A stretch of 64,000 nt of DNA, from the NCBI GenBank assembly GCA_033398695.1, contig CM065816.1, positions 130,359,358 through 130,423,357 of the forward strand. The letters are read 5' to 3'. The notes beneath the pieces are model-generated. The model saw only the letters and a program-made list of their open reading frames with translations. It did not search any database and was not told the origin of the DNA. The stretch comes from Orobanche coerulescens. Taxonomy: Eukaryota > Streptophyta > Magnoliopsida > Lamiales > Orobanchaceae. A program made the position numbers and the translations under genes. Numbering within the stretch: position 1 is the first letter of the stretch; each line of letters begins with the position of its first letter. Of this stretch, positions 1 to 12,272 are shown piece by piece.

Positions 1-604
1 ATTAGTTTTATATTAAAAGACTATACAAAATCAAAACCATTTTTTTTAAGGCATGACTAAAATATGTATCTTGACACTCGTACGATTGGATCGTTAAAAA
101 ATAATTGAATTTAATTGTGTTGTTATAGATATACTTTTCTAAAAGTACTTTATATCAGATAACGATTTTAAAAGACCAAACATTTGTCTGAAAGGAATAC
201 AATATTTCAAAAACAGTTGTGTGACAGATATCATTTACACAACACTATCATGCCACCGTTGTTTGAAGACTGCTTAAATATAACATAGCTAAAAACACTT
301 GTCTAATTGCGCCCAAGTCAAACAACGATTCCTAAGACACATTGTTTCAAGTTTATTAAAAAAATACAAGTTTAAAACAGTTGTGTACACCCAATCATTT
401 AGACAACGCCACAATCAAAAGACTTGTCTGATTCGAAATTTTAGACAATGTTTTGTTCATTAGTCACGAAACCGCTGTACTGAATATGGACCAGATAATA
501 GTTTTCGAGGAAGAAAATAAACCATTGTCCGTTGATTTCGGGCAACACTTTTTCGTCCGAGCATTGTCTGATGAGTGTTGTCTGTGTCTGTTTTTATTGT
601 AGTA
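1..604. mobile_element. CACTA-like transposon end (subterminal repeats)
   Basis: The segment is full of short motifs in both orientations of the kind TTGTCTAA / ACAACG (for example near 250, 300, 335, 403, 422, 447, 545 and 570). It ends at 591-604 with TTTTTATTGTAGTA, close to the TTTTTCTTGTAGTG end typical of plant CACTA elements. Dense inverted subterminal repeats beside such a terminus are the family signature. No transposase is visible and the other end lies outside the window. Alternative: an unclassified AT-rich repeat. Confidence 0.45.
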
Positions 605-1002
605 TAAAAAGACGAACGGATAATTACATCACATATAACCATAAAAATCCAAGAACAGAAAAAGAGAAAGAACGCCCTCACGAACTTCCCCAAGAAAGTA
701 TGGAGAAAAAGACGAATGGGTAATTACATCACATATAACCATAAAAATCCAAGAACGAAAAAAGGAAAAGAACGACCCCAAGAACTCCCTCAAGAAAGTA
801 GGGAAAAAATGTCAAGTACGGATAATTACATCACATATAACCATAAAAATCCAAGAACAGAAAAAGAAAAAGAACGACTCCAAGAACTCCCTCAATAAAG
901 TAGGGAGAAAATGTCAAGAACAGATAATTACATCACATAAAACCATAAAAATCCAAGAACAGAAGAAGAAATTAGGGAGAAAATGTCAAGAATGGATAAT
1001 TA
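605..1002. repeat. Tandem repeat, about 100-bp unit, 4.5 copies
   Basis: The word TAATTACATCACATA recurs at 621, 721, 823 and 925, and a clipped copy starts at 999, giving periods of 100, 102, 102 and 74 bases. Each unit carries a purine-rich tract (AGAAAAAGA-type) and CAAGAACTCCCTC. The short open frames crossing it exist only because the unit lacks stops and are not credible genes. The fifth unit is cut at 1002 by the end of LTR-E. Confidence 0.85.
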
Positions 1003-1773
1003 TGCAATACCCCCGAAATCCAATTGAGTTATTACAGTGCCCTGGACCCCATACCAGGAAATCCACCAGGCGAACACAACTAAAATACATCAAACTGACC
1101 AAAAAGGAAAATCACAGTCCATTCTATGATATCCGACACAATATTCCGATGTGGAATTTCAATGACAATGATGGGCCTACATGGCCAAAATGAATATACA
1201 ACTTCCACGAGCCTTGCTCGGATAACACAAAATGAAAATAGCTGACAAACTGGAGAACACTCCAAACTGACTCTCCAACATGAACACCAAAATAAATCGG
1301 GACTAGTATCGCTCGAATGCCTCGTCGCCATCGTCATGCCCCCGTGTTTCAACTCTCTCCTCGCAAACACCTGAAACATGAGAACATGTTCCGCTCCCAC
1401 CGGGCCAGTCATCCAGATAATGAATATCAAACACATGTACAACATGATGTGCATCCAAAGGCAAAATAAACGGTACAATAATGGTAATACGAGATTCTCA
1501 CAAACCAAGGTAAGAACCGAGCATTCGTGAAACACTATGCCCATGGCATACGATCAATACCTGCTCAATAGGTTAGAACACAAGTGCCCAATGGTGAATC
1601 ATCAATATAGAACACAACAACAAATTACCCGAAGGTAAACCAAACCAAAGCTGAAATAGATACGAACCACAATGCCCGAAGGCTCCAACGGAAACACCAA
1701 TACATCACACATGGCTCGAAAACCTCAGTCGAAGCTTCAAAATATCACAATGGCCTAAAAGCCACTCAGCCGA

Positions 1774-2256
1774 AGCTGCAAATCATCACAATGGCATGAA
1801 GCCAATACACAGCCGAAACTGTATCACAATGAGGGGCCGAAGCCACACAACACGAAGCTGGTTCACAATGAGGGGCCGAAGCCACACAGCACAAAGCTAT
1901 ATCACAATGAGGGGCCGAAGCCACATAGCATAAAGCTGTATTACAATAACTGGCCGAAGCCACACAGCACGAAGATGTATCACAATGAGGGGCCGAAGCC
2001 AAATCACAATGAGGGGCCGAAGCCACACAACACGAAGCTGTATCACAATGAGGGGCCGAAGCCACACAGCACGAAGCTGTATCACAATGAGGGGCCAAAG
2101 CCACACAGCATGAAGCTGTATCATAATGAGGGTCCGAAGCCACACAACACGAAGCTGAATCACAATGAGAGGCCGAAGCCACACAACACGAAGCTGTATC
2201 ACAATGAGGGGCCGAAGCCACACAACACGAAGCTGTATCACAATGAGGTCATCTAA
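1774..2256. repeat. 39-bp minisatellite inside LTR-E
   Basis: About 12 copies of a 39-base unit built on TATCACAATGAGGGGCCG followed by AAGCCACACAACACGAAGCTG. The unit is 13 codons, so frames stay open on both strands and give false repeat peptides (HNEGPKPHNTKLY on plus, a Cys-rich 13-mer on minus). Central copies are nearly identical and edge copies are degenerate, as expected of a young tandem array. Confidence 0.92.
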
Positions 2257-2478
2257 TGACCGTGACCTACTGAGCTGTAGGTGTTGGGAAACCAACCGCG
2301 AAGGTTCAAGCCCCAAACTTACCCATCTAGCACTAGCCGATACTAGCCTCCAAAACACAATTAATCACAAACGGCAACGATCACAAGATTACCGAGTTCA
2401 TAAGAATGATAGTATGCTGCCTTAAGTCGGTCAACACGACAACAATAACTCACGGATGGGCACTGTCCTCGGCGGTCC

Positions 2479-2757
2479 CAATTCATTACCTTAATTACCT
2501 TGGAATGGCCAATTGATAACAACAACACAACTGATGAAAACCGTCTTCATTGATCCCAATTCAATACCTCGATTGTCTCAGAACGAACAATCGATAACAA
2601 CGACTCTACGGATGGAAACTGTCCTCGACAGTCCCAATTCAATACCTCGATTGTCTAAGAACGACCAATCGATAACAATGACTCAACGGATGGGAATTAT
2701 CTTCGACAGTTCCAATTCAATACCTCAATTGCCTTAGAATGGGCAATCGATAATCAA
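2479..2757. repeat. 78-bp tandem repeat inside LTR-E
   Basis: CAATTCAATACCTCGATTG (or a close variant) recurs at 2479, 2557, 2635 and 2713, an exact or near-exact 78-base period with a shared tail of the form GATGGAAACTGTCCTCGACAG. The last copy fades into degenerate sequence after 2757. The period is a multiple of 3, so short open frames across it are artefacts. Confidence 0.85.
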
Positions 2758-4040
2758 CAACGATAATAGATGCCTCGGTGCCTTCAATCGTCCACCGAAT
2801 ATAGAGATGATAATCGAATACGCCAATGCCTTCAATCGGCCAAATATAACATCAATAGGAAAAACACCGATATCATTAACAATGATCACAACAATATCTT
2901 AATGGCACATCAGTCAACAGCAATAATCGATGCATCGATACCGCGAACCGGCTATTGACAACAATATTAACAACAAGCATCTCATTTCCTTGAACCGACC
3001 ATTAACGAACAACAATAATATTTGGCATAATTGCCGAAGGGTATTGTATCGAACAATTCCCTGATATCAACAAAATCATGAAGAGACTACGTCTCGAAAT
3101 GATACAACATATTCATACACATATATGACAACATTAATCTCATTGACCAGTACAAGTATAAAACTTGCCTCAAACCGAAGATGACGAAATCTTCCCACGA
3201 ACTACGAACGGCATCCTCTGACAAGTACAAGCACTCGAACAACCTTGAATGAAATACAATTCTTTCAATAACACAATATCGATCGAAAATAACATAATAG
3301 ATCACGCAAACGAATATCATAGTCCTCAACTATGAATACGAACATCCTCCAATCACCTCAATGATTAATATTATCAAAATGTCCTTAATACTTGTGAAAA
3401 GAATTCAACAAGAATCATTACGAACAACATCATATTAATCATCTCAAAATGATAATATCAGCAATATCATCACTATCACATCAAGAACATCATCAACACT
3501 ACCAACATGATGTCTTCACAATCACCATCACCAATTCATCAAGAATTTTGGATTAAACAATAAGATTAACTTAACCATTTTAAGATTATGATAATTATCT
3601 ACATAACTCATCAAAATCCTACACTAAAATGATTATAATCTCTCAAGAACACAACCAACAACAATAATCATCTCAAAGCTATGTTAATCATCTAAAAATC
3701 TTAACATAACTCTTCCTAGACATGATTATAATATCCAAGTATTCTTAAACATCAAGAACACAATCAACCTCAAGCCATATCATCATATTCTTCATCGTAA
3801 GTGTGATAGTGCTATTTTTCCCATTTCCATATGTCTCGGTTTTTGTGACTTATAATATTATGATATTCCGTTATGACCTTTCTTCCGCTATATTTCTTTC
3901 GGTGCATAATAAAGATTTGAATTTGTGATCGAGACTCCTACCTAGCATTTCATCATGTTCATTTCTGTGCGATTTCGAAAAATTGAGGCGTCGGGTCATG
4001 GTGGCTGGGCACTGGCCGGGCAGGTGCGGTAAGAACCGGC

Positions 4041-4405
4041 CTAGCGCACGCTACTGCCGGCCAGCTGCGCGCGCTAACTTGGCATGCCTAGCGCACGCTA
4101 CTGTCGGAAGGCATCGCGTGCTAATCGGCCGGGCAGCCAAGGCAGTAGGGTCTGGACTCCGTCCAGACCAGCAGGTAGTACACGCTAGTCGGTCACTGCA
4201 GGCGGTAACTCAACAGGCTTAGCGCATGCTATTTTGCCAGCCAGCGCATGCTACCTGGCCGAGCAGATTAGTCCAGGAGGTTCTGGACGGGCCGTTAGTG
4301 CACGATGATGCTGATGTCTAGCGCAAGATGGTGGGACCCGGACAAAGGTTTTGGACCAAGGCTGGCCATTAGCGCACGCTAGCCAGACACCTTAGCGCAC
4401 GCTAA
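4041..4405 (+). promoter_or_regulatory. U3 array of TAGCGCACGCTA near-palindromes
   Basis: TAGCGCACGCTA or TAGCGCATGCTA (TAGC...GCTA half-sites) is found at 4042, 4089, 4220, about 4371 and about 4391, with decayed versions such as CAGCGCATGCTA (4242). The last copy lies about 15 bases before the TATA box. Placement suggests an enhancer-like element of the LTR; that role is inferred. Confidence 0.75.
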
Positions 4406-4415
4406 TGCGCACCAG

Positions 4416-4423
4416 TATAAATA
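4416..4423 (+). promoter_or_regulatory. TATA box of gypsy-A LTR
   Basis: TATAAATA lies directly downstream of the palindrome array and upstream of a pyrimidine-rich stretch (TTTCATTTCTC), the usual core-promoter layout of a plant LTR. The start site would fall near 4445-4455. Confidence 0.7.
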
Positions 4424-6698
4424 TGACCGAGCAGTCATGTTTCCATCCATTTTTCATTTCTCTTTTTTCCTTTCCACGGCCGGAGCTTTGGTGAGCAAGG
4501 AGACATGTTGTCAAACAACTAATCCATGGGTTCCTGAGTTCATATCATTGATTTATCATCCCATAACCTCCTTCGATCTACCGAATCAAGGTTAGTTTTC
4601 CTAAAATCTTAATTTTGGGAAATTTGGGGATCTTCCTAGATTTCGTCCGTTCGAGATGTATTAACTCAGATTACTGATGGATAATCATAAATTGAGTTAT
4701 ATTATGCTGTTTCCATTATTATTCCATGGTTTTATTGCCTTCGGTTTGTCGTTTTGTCGAGCTCCAAATTGATGCATACAAGGTGTTCGATATAAGTTCT
4801 TAAAGGGGGATTTGGGGGATTTAGGATTATTTCTCCTCGTATGTATGTTGATTGAATGTTGGTATGTTTTAGGAATGAAGTATTTGTGAATAACACGAGC
4901 CGTAACTCTTCCATTCGTTGTCTTCTTCAAAGTTCGGAGTTTTCCGATCGACCGTGTTCTCTGGAGAATTCACGAGAGATTATCGAGGAAAGTACCTTGT
5001 CAAACGAATTATATTCCTCTCAAATCCTTACGTGAACAAGTGTGTATCATTTTATTAGATATGGATGTTTAAATGGATTTATGTGATTCAAATGGTGGTT
5101 GTTCGGAGTACATCCAACTTTGTGACTTGTTGTGGTATTGAGATGTGTAAATTGGGGTATGAAACCCTCATGGTTGCGATCTTAATTGTTCGAGTGATTA
5201 TGTGGGTGTGATTTGCTTTATAACTTGTCTTGAATGTATATGATTGATGATTGTAAGGATTGTTGGTTGAATCTTGTGTAGTTTGCCAATGTGAATAAGT
5301 GCCTGTGTGGTTTGCCAATGTGAATATTTGCTTGTGTGTTTCATCGTATCCGAAGCCGCGGAGGGCGGGGATGTGTACTCCGGCCTGTGTATGCTGCAAT
5401 GGGTGGCTCCTTTGGATGGTGGAATGATAGAGTTGTGTGTTTCAAGGGGCGGCTCTTGCGGGAGTGATGCTGGCGCGCGACATGAACAAGGGTGCGGCCA
5501 CCACAGTGTAGTGAACGCCGGTGCATAGGTGTTTCAGTAGAGGCTCCTGGCAGGCTTCAGAGCGGAGGATATTTGTGTGATAGCTAAGAGCCTGATACCG
5601 AATGGAATTATGCCTTTTAATTCATTTTCGACGTTTTCTAAAATATTAGTATCAGTAGAAAGTCAAGGGTTAAAAGACTAAGGAGTTCTGACGAGTTCTC
5701 TGAGGGTTAATTAGCCATTGATTGTCTTAAGCAGGACTTCACTGAGAAAGCACGTATTTTGGGTCGAGGACCCCGAGAGATTTTGAAACTACTTTCTAAA
5801 GTGTTTCCGCATTTTCGGTCAAGGACCTCGAAAGATTTTGAAACTACTTTCCAAGTGTTTCTGTATATTGGGTCGAGGCCCCGAGATGACTTTCTTTTAA
5901 AATTACTTTCTAGAGTGCCTCCGCTCGGTTTTCAAATCTTTTTAAACCATTCACTTCGAGCCGGGTCAAAAAGGGTTTTTCCTAAATTATTTTACTAATG
6001 TATTGTTTGAAAACATTTTCACAAGTTTAAACTATCTCTCCCGACTCGTTGAGGCATTTTTAGAAAATACTGTATTCTTACTCCTTTATTGAGAATGAAT
6101 GATTTATATGAATGATTGGCATATTTGCGTATGTGAATACAATTCGGTGATATCTGTGGCACTTGTGATTTGTGCTGTTTTTGTGACTCGTTCGGATTGG
6201 CGTACATATTTTCCGTATGACTTGTATATTATGTACTTGCACTAGCAAAATAGTGTAATTTTGCTAACCCCCGAGTATTTGGGGGGTGGGCGTCTGTTAT
6301 GCGCTCTGGTTTTGCAGGTCGGAAGCGGTCATGGAATCGGCTTGATAGAGGATGAAGGGCAACGATGCTAATCACGTATGAGTCGAAGTCTTTTCTTTCA
6401 TTTGTTGTAATCAAGGGCTGTCCTTGTTCTGTATTCTCCCCTGTTTGGGTGTGAGTAATGTCATGGGAGTTGTAATGGTATTTTTCTTACGCATCATGAG
6501 TTACCCTTGATATGAGATTGTTGACCATATTGGTCGGTTGTGTTGTCGAGTGACCTTCTCGGTCTGTTGTATTAACTTTTGACCTCGGTGGTCAAATGTG
6601 AAAGTTGTAATTTATTGTGCATAGCCTGGTAGATTCTTATGAGAAGGGTCTACGGCACTGTAATATTTCTGGTTTGAACCGGGGGGTGTTACAGAATA

Positions 6699-6710
6699 TG
6701 GTATTAGAGC
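6699..6710 (+). other. Primer-binding site of gypsy-A (initiator Met tRNA type)
   Basis: TGGTATTAGAGC begins six bases after the LTR end. It differs at one base from TGGTATCAGAGC, the usual plant site complementary to the 3' end of initiator methionine tRNA, which is intact at 46659 in gypsy-B. The spacing fixes the LTR end at 6693. Confidence 0.85.
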
Positions 6711-6980
6711 TTAGGTTTGCGAAAAACCTAGGCCGTTGGGTCAAGTCCATGTCCCATGTAAGTCGCGCGCATCAGAGTTGTGATTAGTATCGTGGTTCCG
6801 ACATCATATTCAGGCAATCCGTGATGGTAAGTCTCCTGATTGTATGTCCCTTCACATGTGTATTGTGATTATGTGGTGTTAATTTGTTTAACTTTGACAG
6901 AGGGGATGGAATTTGTTTCTGGCATTATTACATTGAATATAAAAATGCATATACATGTACGATCTGAGCGATAATGGTGA

Positions 6981-7250
6981 TGTAGTATAATTTGGAAATC
7001 GAGTATATTTACCGATTTTTATATTCCATCAAGAATGAAATTTTAAGTATTAATCTTATCGGCTGCTCGAATGATTTAGAGTGGTGTTTTGAAATTTTCT
7101 AACATTGTGAAAACTTACGATTCAATATCGTCATATCAAATGATCACGTATTTTGGTGGAAAAATCTATCTTGATCAAAACATTTTATAGAAGAGGAAAG
7201 GTTTTAAAAATTTTGGTATTTTAATTTCAAATCAATTTTTTGAAATATTT
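6981..7250 (+). mobile_element. Possible start of a second LTR (LTR-C), continued after copia-1
   Basis: After the leader of gypsy-A (6711-6980, no gene seen), TGTAGTATAATTTGG at 6981 resembles the TGTAATATCC start of the gypsy LTRs. The AT-rich sequence continues across copia-1 (same TATTT on both sides) into a U3-like segment at 19330. The start is a weak match and could be chance. Confidence 0.35.
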
Positions 7251-8530
7251 TGTTGGCCACTAAGTATACAGAATACAACTTGGAAAGTGTTTAAGAAACA
7301 AGCTGTACGATTTACAAATTAAAGTGCGTAGCGGAAGTCTTGTTAAAGTAAGTTGCTGTAAATACAACAACTAGGTTTTCTCCTGTTTGCTTGGTGCGTA
7401 CAGGGTATGCAATGTATACTTATAAAATAATCACAGTAATGAAAACTATAAGTGCAGAAGGTAAATAACACGATATTTAAAGTGGTTCGAGGTAAACCCC
7501 TCTATATATGTTCACTGATCCTCCACACATGAGTGAAAATGTTTATTATAAACACTACATACACAACTACGTGTCTATAATCAAACCTATCCTTGTATCG
7601 TTCACACAGATTGATACAAAGACTGTCGCTTTCAACCGCTCACACATATTGGTCAAAGGTAACTCTTGACTTGCTTCTTCACACACAGTTCCAAAGCTTC
7701 GTCCTATTGGTCCCACACAGGTCGGAATATATTCTTTAGTTCACACAGAACTAGGTTTTTACTCGAGGTAAAAAGTAATGTAACCGGGTTAGAACAACAG
7801 CTTGAATATGAAGTTCTTGAGCTGATGATGGTTGTTCTTGTTGACTGAGTATATTTCTTCTTTTCATATATGAGTGAGACTAGAAGAAATATACTTGCTT
7901 TTGTAAGCTTGATCTGATGATAGTGAATATTCAGTCGATAGATCGTTTGAATATCGTTTGTATATCTCGTTGTCGTTCTTGTATTCTGATCTTCAAACTT
8001 CGGGGTATATATAGCCTTTGGAATAGATCGGTTGGGAATCGATCCATTGAGCCAATAGTCCATTCTAACGTATTGATCGACTAGATCCGGATTTTGCTCC
8101 TTGATTGAAGATCTCTGTCGGTTGGTATTTAAATACTTTATTCTTTCAGTATTTAAATACTTCTTTTCAAACGGGGCTTGACTTTAGTGTAGAAAGCAGA
8201 TTCCGTTTCAACGGTCTTCAGCCCTGTTGGATAAGTGTTTGAATATATTTACACTTTACAGCTGGATCGCTGTATCCAACATGTTGAATGGATAACACTG
8301 TAGCAGTAGGTTCCATGCTGTAGGCTATCTCAGAGCTGCTGTATGGAAGGTGCTGTATGACTGTTTTGGGACAGCTTTCATACTTGGTGTCATATCGATT
8401 TGCTGTTTGATGACACTTTATCCTTTTGCTGTATGTTGGCAGTGCGAATACTTGTTGTTTGATGGAACTTGACATCTTGATGTATGTTGGCACTTTATCA
8501 AAACAACGAACAAGGTTATTTATCCCAACA
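7251..8530 (-). mobile_element. copia-1 3' LTR
   Basis: Left copy on the plus strand, TGTTGG...CCAACA. On the minus strand a TATA box (TATATATA, 8006-8013) is preceded upstream by two copies of the perfect palindrome GTATTTAAATAC (8125-8136 and 8149-8160). Further upstream a GCTGTATG word recurs many times (8270-8490). The same pair of palindromes is present in the right LTR and in the solo LTR at 27457. Confidence 0.9.
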
Positions 8531-8544
8531 ATTTCCCCCTTTTT
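8531..8544 (-). other. copia-1 polypurine tract
   Basis: Minus-strand AAAAAGGGGGAAAT abuts the 3' LTR directly, as expected for the plus-strand primer in reverse transcription. The 640 bases from here to 9184 hold no recognisable gene and form the 3' untranslated part of the element. Confidence 0.85.
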
Positions 8545-9184
8545 GATAATGCCAAGACTTCTTGATGATGCCAAAACCTTTGATGTCAAAAACCTCTTAA
8601 CCAACTTTGATTGGAGAGGCTTTCTTCTTGGTCTTCTGTCGAATGTTCTGGTCTTCAGCAATTAGTCTAAAAATATGAACTGCTCGCAGGCAAGTTCTAA
8701 AATGATAGCATCTAACGGGAGAGTGTATTACAACTTAAACTTATGATTGGCGCGCAGGCACAATCTTACAGTGTAGTCTAGTTTTAAATACAACTTAACC
8801 TACGAACTATTCGCAGACAAGTTCTTACAGCTTTGTATACTAAACAAGCTTTTACTTGTTAGATTGCAGCAAATAAATTAAAAGCGTAATCAAACATTAT
8901 TCATAGTAGTAGATTACAAGTTGTAATCTTTCAAGATAAAAAATAGATTTTATTGATTTAGGGGCAAGATTACAAGTATAGCAGAAATAAAGATACAGAA
9001 TTTTTCTGCTATTTCTAAAATTTGCTGAAAGGATCCTTCTTGCTAACTCCTTTAGTGAGCATGTCTCCAAGGTCTTCTGTCGGGATCATTTTCGGTTCCT
9101 CTCCACCAGTGTTCCAATGAATCATTGCCTTGATCTAAATAGATCGCTTTTCCTTCAGCCGATTGGTTGAAGGCAAGAATCCAG

Positions 9185-12175
9185 TCATCCGGGTGAGTGA
9201 GCCGATCTCCTTTCCGATGCCTTGACTTCATTAAAAATCTGCAATGGGAGCATTCCTGTTTCTAGCATTTTAGCAAATTCTTTCGCAGCCTTTGCCAGTG
9301 TTCTGCATTTGTTGAAGATGGCGGACTCCATGATGAGCTTGACAAAATACCTAATCAGTTCATTTTCATCCATTGCTTCACTTCATCTGCTGTTGGATGA
9401 CGGTTGGTAGGCAGGCGGATTTCCGAAGGCTTTTGCACATTGTTTTTCCATGGGAAGTTGGGATCGTGGAACTCAGTGCGAGAACCAGATACTCTGTATG
9501 CTTGTGCAAGTGCATCCAGTCGGTTTATTGCAGCACTGATGCTGTCTTCAAGTACATCATCAAATTCTTTTTTTTCTCCAGTCTCCATTGTCTAGCATCT
9601 TCCCGTGACTCTTCCCCCTTTTTGGCCGTATCAAGGTAAGAGACTTTTTCATCTACGTGCTCCAGGATTTTCATGGCGTTATCCTGTTTGGTCTCCATAC
9701 TTGAAAATTTTTCTACACGAACGACATATCATCTATCTTTTGATCATGTCCTCTAAGTTGGGAGCCTGTTTCCTGTAGGGCAGATACAGTTTGGGCTTCA
9801 GAGATGCGAAGCTTGGCCTGTTCTTCCTTAAGGATCTCCTCCTAGCGCTGTTGGAGTTGGTTGAGAGCTTGCCTTAAGACGCCGGGAAAAATGCAGAAGG
9901 CTTCTTCCACTTTAGAGATTTCTCGCTTGACACCAGTCATTTCGTCAATAGCAGTCTCATGCAACCAGTTAATCTCTTTCACAACAGTGTGCACGGCATT
10001 TACAGTGTCCTGTAGGAAAACTGTTTGGCGGCCAAGAGCATGAAGTTGCTCGTTCCTTGCTTCTATTCTGGGAGATTCGGGTTTTGCTAGATCTTCAGCT
10101 CCATTAAGATGTCTCAAAGCCACATGGGTGCGCGGCTCGAGTGGTCTATCCTCAGGTAGAAAACCATTGTCGGATTCCACTACAGGAGATGCGGGCTCGG
10201 CAACAGGAGGGACTGATTCATCCTGTTCCGGATTTGATTCTGTAGACATAGGTATAGGAGGTACTAAATCCTCCTGTTGTCTCTCAGCTTACGCCTGCTC
10301 CAGCAGAGGGACTGATTCCTCATGCGAGATGGCGCAGGATTGGCTGTCTGGTTGCGCGGCGACAGGATCAGGTGCCTGTTGTGAAACTGTAGTTTCTTCT
10401 ACGATAGGAGGGACTGAATCCTCCTTGTCTTGAGTGGTTTCATGCTATCTGGGAGTGGACTATTGGCCCGATGTCCTTTCTCCCTATTGTTGTTGCATCC
10501 GTGAAAACTCCTATTCTCTTGTTTCTTCACGGCTCGTTCTCAGACTAGCCTGGAAGGTGTCGTCGTCGTCATCAGAGTCGTGGTCTGATTTGGGAGTGAT
10601 AGGAATTCTTTCCTCGGATATCGATTTCCCTTTCATTCAAGCATCAGCTTTATCCATGAAATAGCTCGAAATCAGCTCCTTGCAACATAGGTTGTCCCAT
10701 TGAATTAGGACTTCAATGTTCTGAGAATCAGTTACCTTCAGAACAAATAATTCTTCTTCTCTCCACTCACTCCAGTTGTACAAAGTGTCGTACGGAGCGA
10801 CTCTGTAGGACTTCCATTGAATAAAGCGTTCATAGGCTTGTTCAAGTTGAACTGACAGCAGAGTTTTGTTGATTATAGAGTCAGGAGAGGGGCTGCGTAC
10901 AGTACATGGGTCTACTGTATGCAAGGGTTCCTCTACAGGTGTGGGAGACTGTATCAGAGAGGGATTCCAAATAGGGGTTGGTACCCTGTTGGGAGATGGA
11001 TCCCTTACGGGTGTGGGTTCCCATGCTGGAGATGTAGCGATTGGCTCCGAGTGGGCAACCGACTCGCCAGAGCCTTCAGCATTGGCAAATAACTGTTCAT
11101 CCGTTGTTGCCGCCAATGGCTCGGGATCTACTGTCTGGACAGTAGCAGCTATTTCTTCCGCATGGGTTGCGCCCTGAGGGTTTGATTCAGTGGGTTGCGC
11201 CGATGAGTTGTTTTGAGAAAGATTTCTTAGCTTCCTTTTCGGCTTCTCACCAGCAATGGGAGTTTTGCTGTGAGATATTTTTCTTTTCTTTGATGCCTCC
11301 TCATTCTCGGACTTTGAAGTAATGTCGCTTGGATCAGCAGACAGGGGCATGGTCCGAACAAAGGGTCTTTCCCCGACCAGTCTTTCTTTGTTGAACATGG
11401 AGGGCCTGCTCCATCCAATGTATTTTTGCTGGTTGATCTTCTTTGCTCCTTTGGCTTGCGGCACACCGCATTTGGTCAGAATGTGATTGACAATCAGGCC
11501 AAAGGATTTCATCTGTGAAGAGGGCTTAGAAGCCTCTTCTTGCAGTCATTTCAGGACAATTTGGCACCAATTGACCTTTTCTCCTGACATGATGGCGACT
11601 ATCATCCTGAATCTCAGGTTGGTGCACATCTCAAAGGCTCCAGTCCTGTTTTCAACTACACGACAATAGAAATCGTGTAAATAAACGAATATCAAGCAGA
11701 AATTTTTCTTCTGGCAAGATGAATGAACAGTAAAGATCGATGCAGAGCCAATGAATAATCCCCAATAAGAAGTGAGGACCTCTTGGGACCCGAAAGTCTC
11801 AAGCTCTTCCATGGTCAACCCATCAGCAGGCAGTCTGTACAAGTTCTACAGCAAATCTTGGTCAATGCGGATCTCCACTCCGCGGATGGTGGCAGTGACA
11901 TTAGAGATGTTTCCTTCTCTAGCCAGAGAGAAGAAACGAATGGATGCGTCGAGATAGAATTCCTCGACCATTTTCTTGTCATAGCGCTCAACAGTGTGGC
12001 TACCAAGGCGATAGAGGCCTTGTTGACGAATCCTTGAAACGACAATCTCCATAGAGTCGACATCATCATTCTCAACATGGACACTCTCAACCACAATAGA
12101 TCTGGCGGAGATTCGCCCGTTAATTATTGTGGCGCTCTTCCTGAGAGATAGAGATGAGGTCTGTGATAATGCCAT
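9185..12175 (-). pseudogene. Extra gene 3' of pol in copia-1 (env-position ORF, broken)
   Basis: The start is the ATG at 12175-12173, 140 bases after a TATA box. One reading frame runs from 12175 to about 9842, broken only by in-frame stops (11848-11846, 11548-11546, 10639-10637 and a few more); the tail (9588-9185) is in shifted frames. The N-terminal part has KKMVEEFYLDAS and IRGVEIRIDQD, then FEMCTNLRFRMIVAIMSGE and FGLIVNHILTKCGV. All three line up with the extra gene of copia-2 and more loosely with the Athila-like gene at 53740-55050. Next come a Lys-rich region, a Pro/Ser/Thr-rich stretch with PSP/PTP repeats, and a C-terminal half rich in predicted coiled coil. Function unknown. The position matches the envelope-like gene of Sireviruses, but I see no signal peptide or membrane segment. 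Confidence 0.75.
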
Positions 12176-12272
12176 TGAATATCTGAAGAGAAATTAAGTG
12201 ATATGCAGAGAAAGTGCAGAAAAATGCAGTGAGAAATGTAGGCTGTTTGCTCAAAGACTCGTTCAATTTGCA

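Larger units (their letters stand above)
1003..3801 (-). mobile_element. LTR-E (gypsy, minus): R/U5 portion, split by gypsy-A
   Basis: Read on the minus strand this segment ends at 1003 with a GGGGGTATTGCA terminus preceded by CCTGGTGGATTTCC and GCACTGTAATAA. That is the same 3' layout as the other gypsy LTRs here (CCTGGTAGA ... TGTAATGAC ... GGGGTGTTACA). Its promoter half lies beyond gypsy-A at 25469-26015. No primer-binding site follows the 1003 end, so this may be a solo or rearranged LTR. It contains the 39-bp and 78-bp minisatellites. From 2760 to 3801 it is otherwise AT-rich with loose ATCATC/CAACAA repetition and nothing coding. Confidence 0.6.
3802..6693 (+). mobile_element. gypsy-A 5' LTR
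   Basis: The LTR ends GGGGGTGTTACA at 6693 and starts TGTGATAGTGC at 3802. U3 holds the TAGCGCACGCTA array and a TATA box at 4416. From about 5000 to 6693 it matches the right LTR (23772-25468) almost base for base. The first 1.2 kb does not align with the right LTR, which is much shorter there, so one copy was rearranged. From 4470 to 6600 no credible gene is seen. Confidence 0.7.

Noticed and set aside
605..1002. CRISPR-like array
   Set aside because: Units of about 100 bases are tandem without unique spacers, in a plant retroelement context. The same reasoning excludes the palindrome arrays, whose spacers and spacing are irregular and which sit at promoters.
1080..1544. 154-codon open frame on the minus strand with many hydrophobic residues
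   Set aside because: Lies in the R/U5 end of LTR-E, overlaps the LTR terminus motifs, and has no recognisable domain. Long chance frames are common in this T-rich strand.
1766..2358. Cys-rich repeat protein on the minus strand and Pro/His repeat protein on the plus strand
   Set aside because: Both are translations of the 39-bp minisatellite, whose unit is exactly 13 codons.
10128..10433. Ser/Gly-rich plus-strand frames opposite the copia-1 extra gene (also 10866-11177)
   Set aside because: Antisense shadow of the Pro/Ser/Thr-rich coding stretch on the minus strand.
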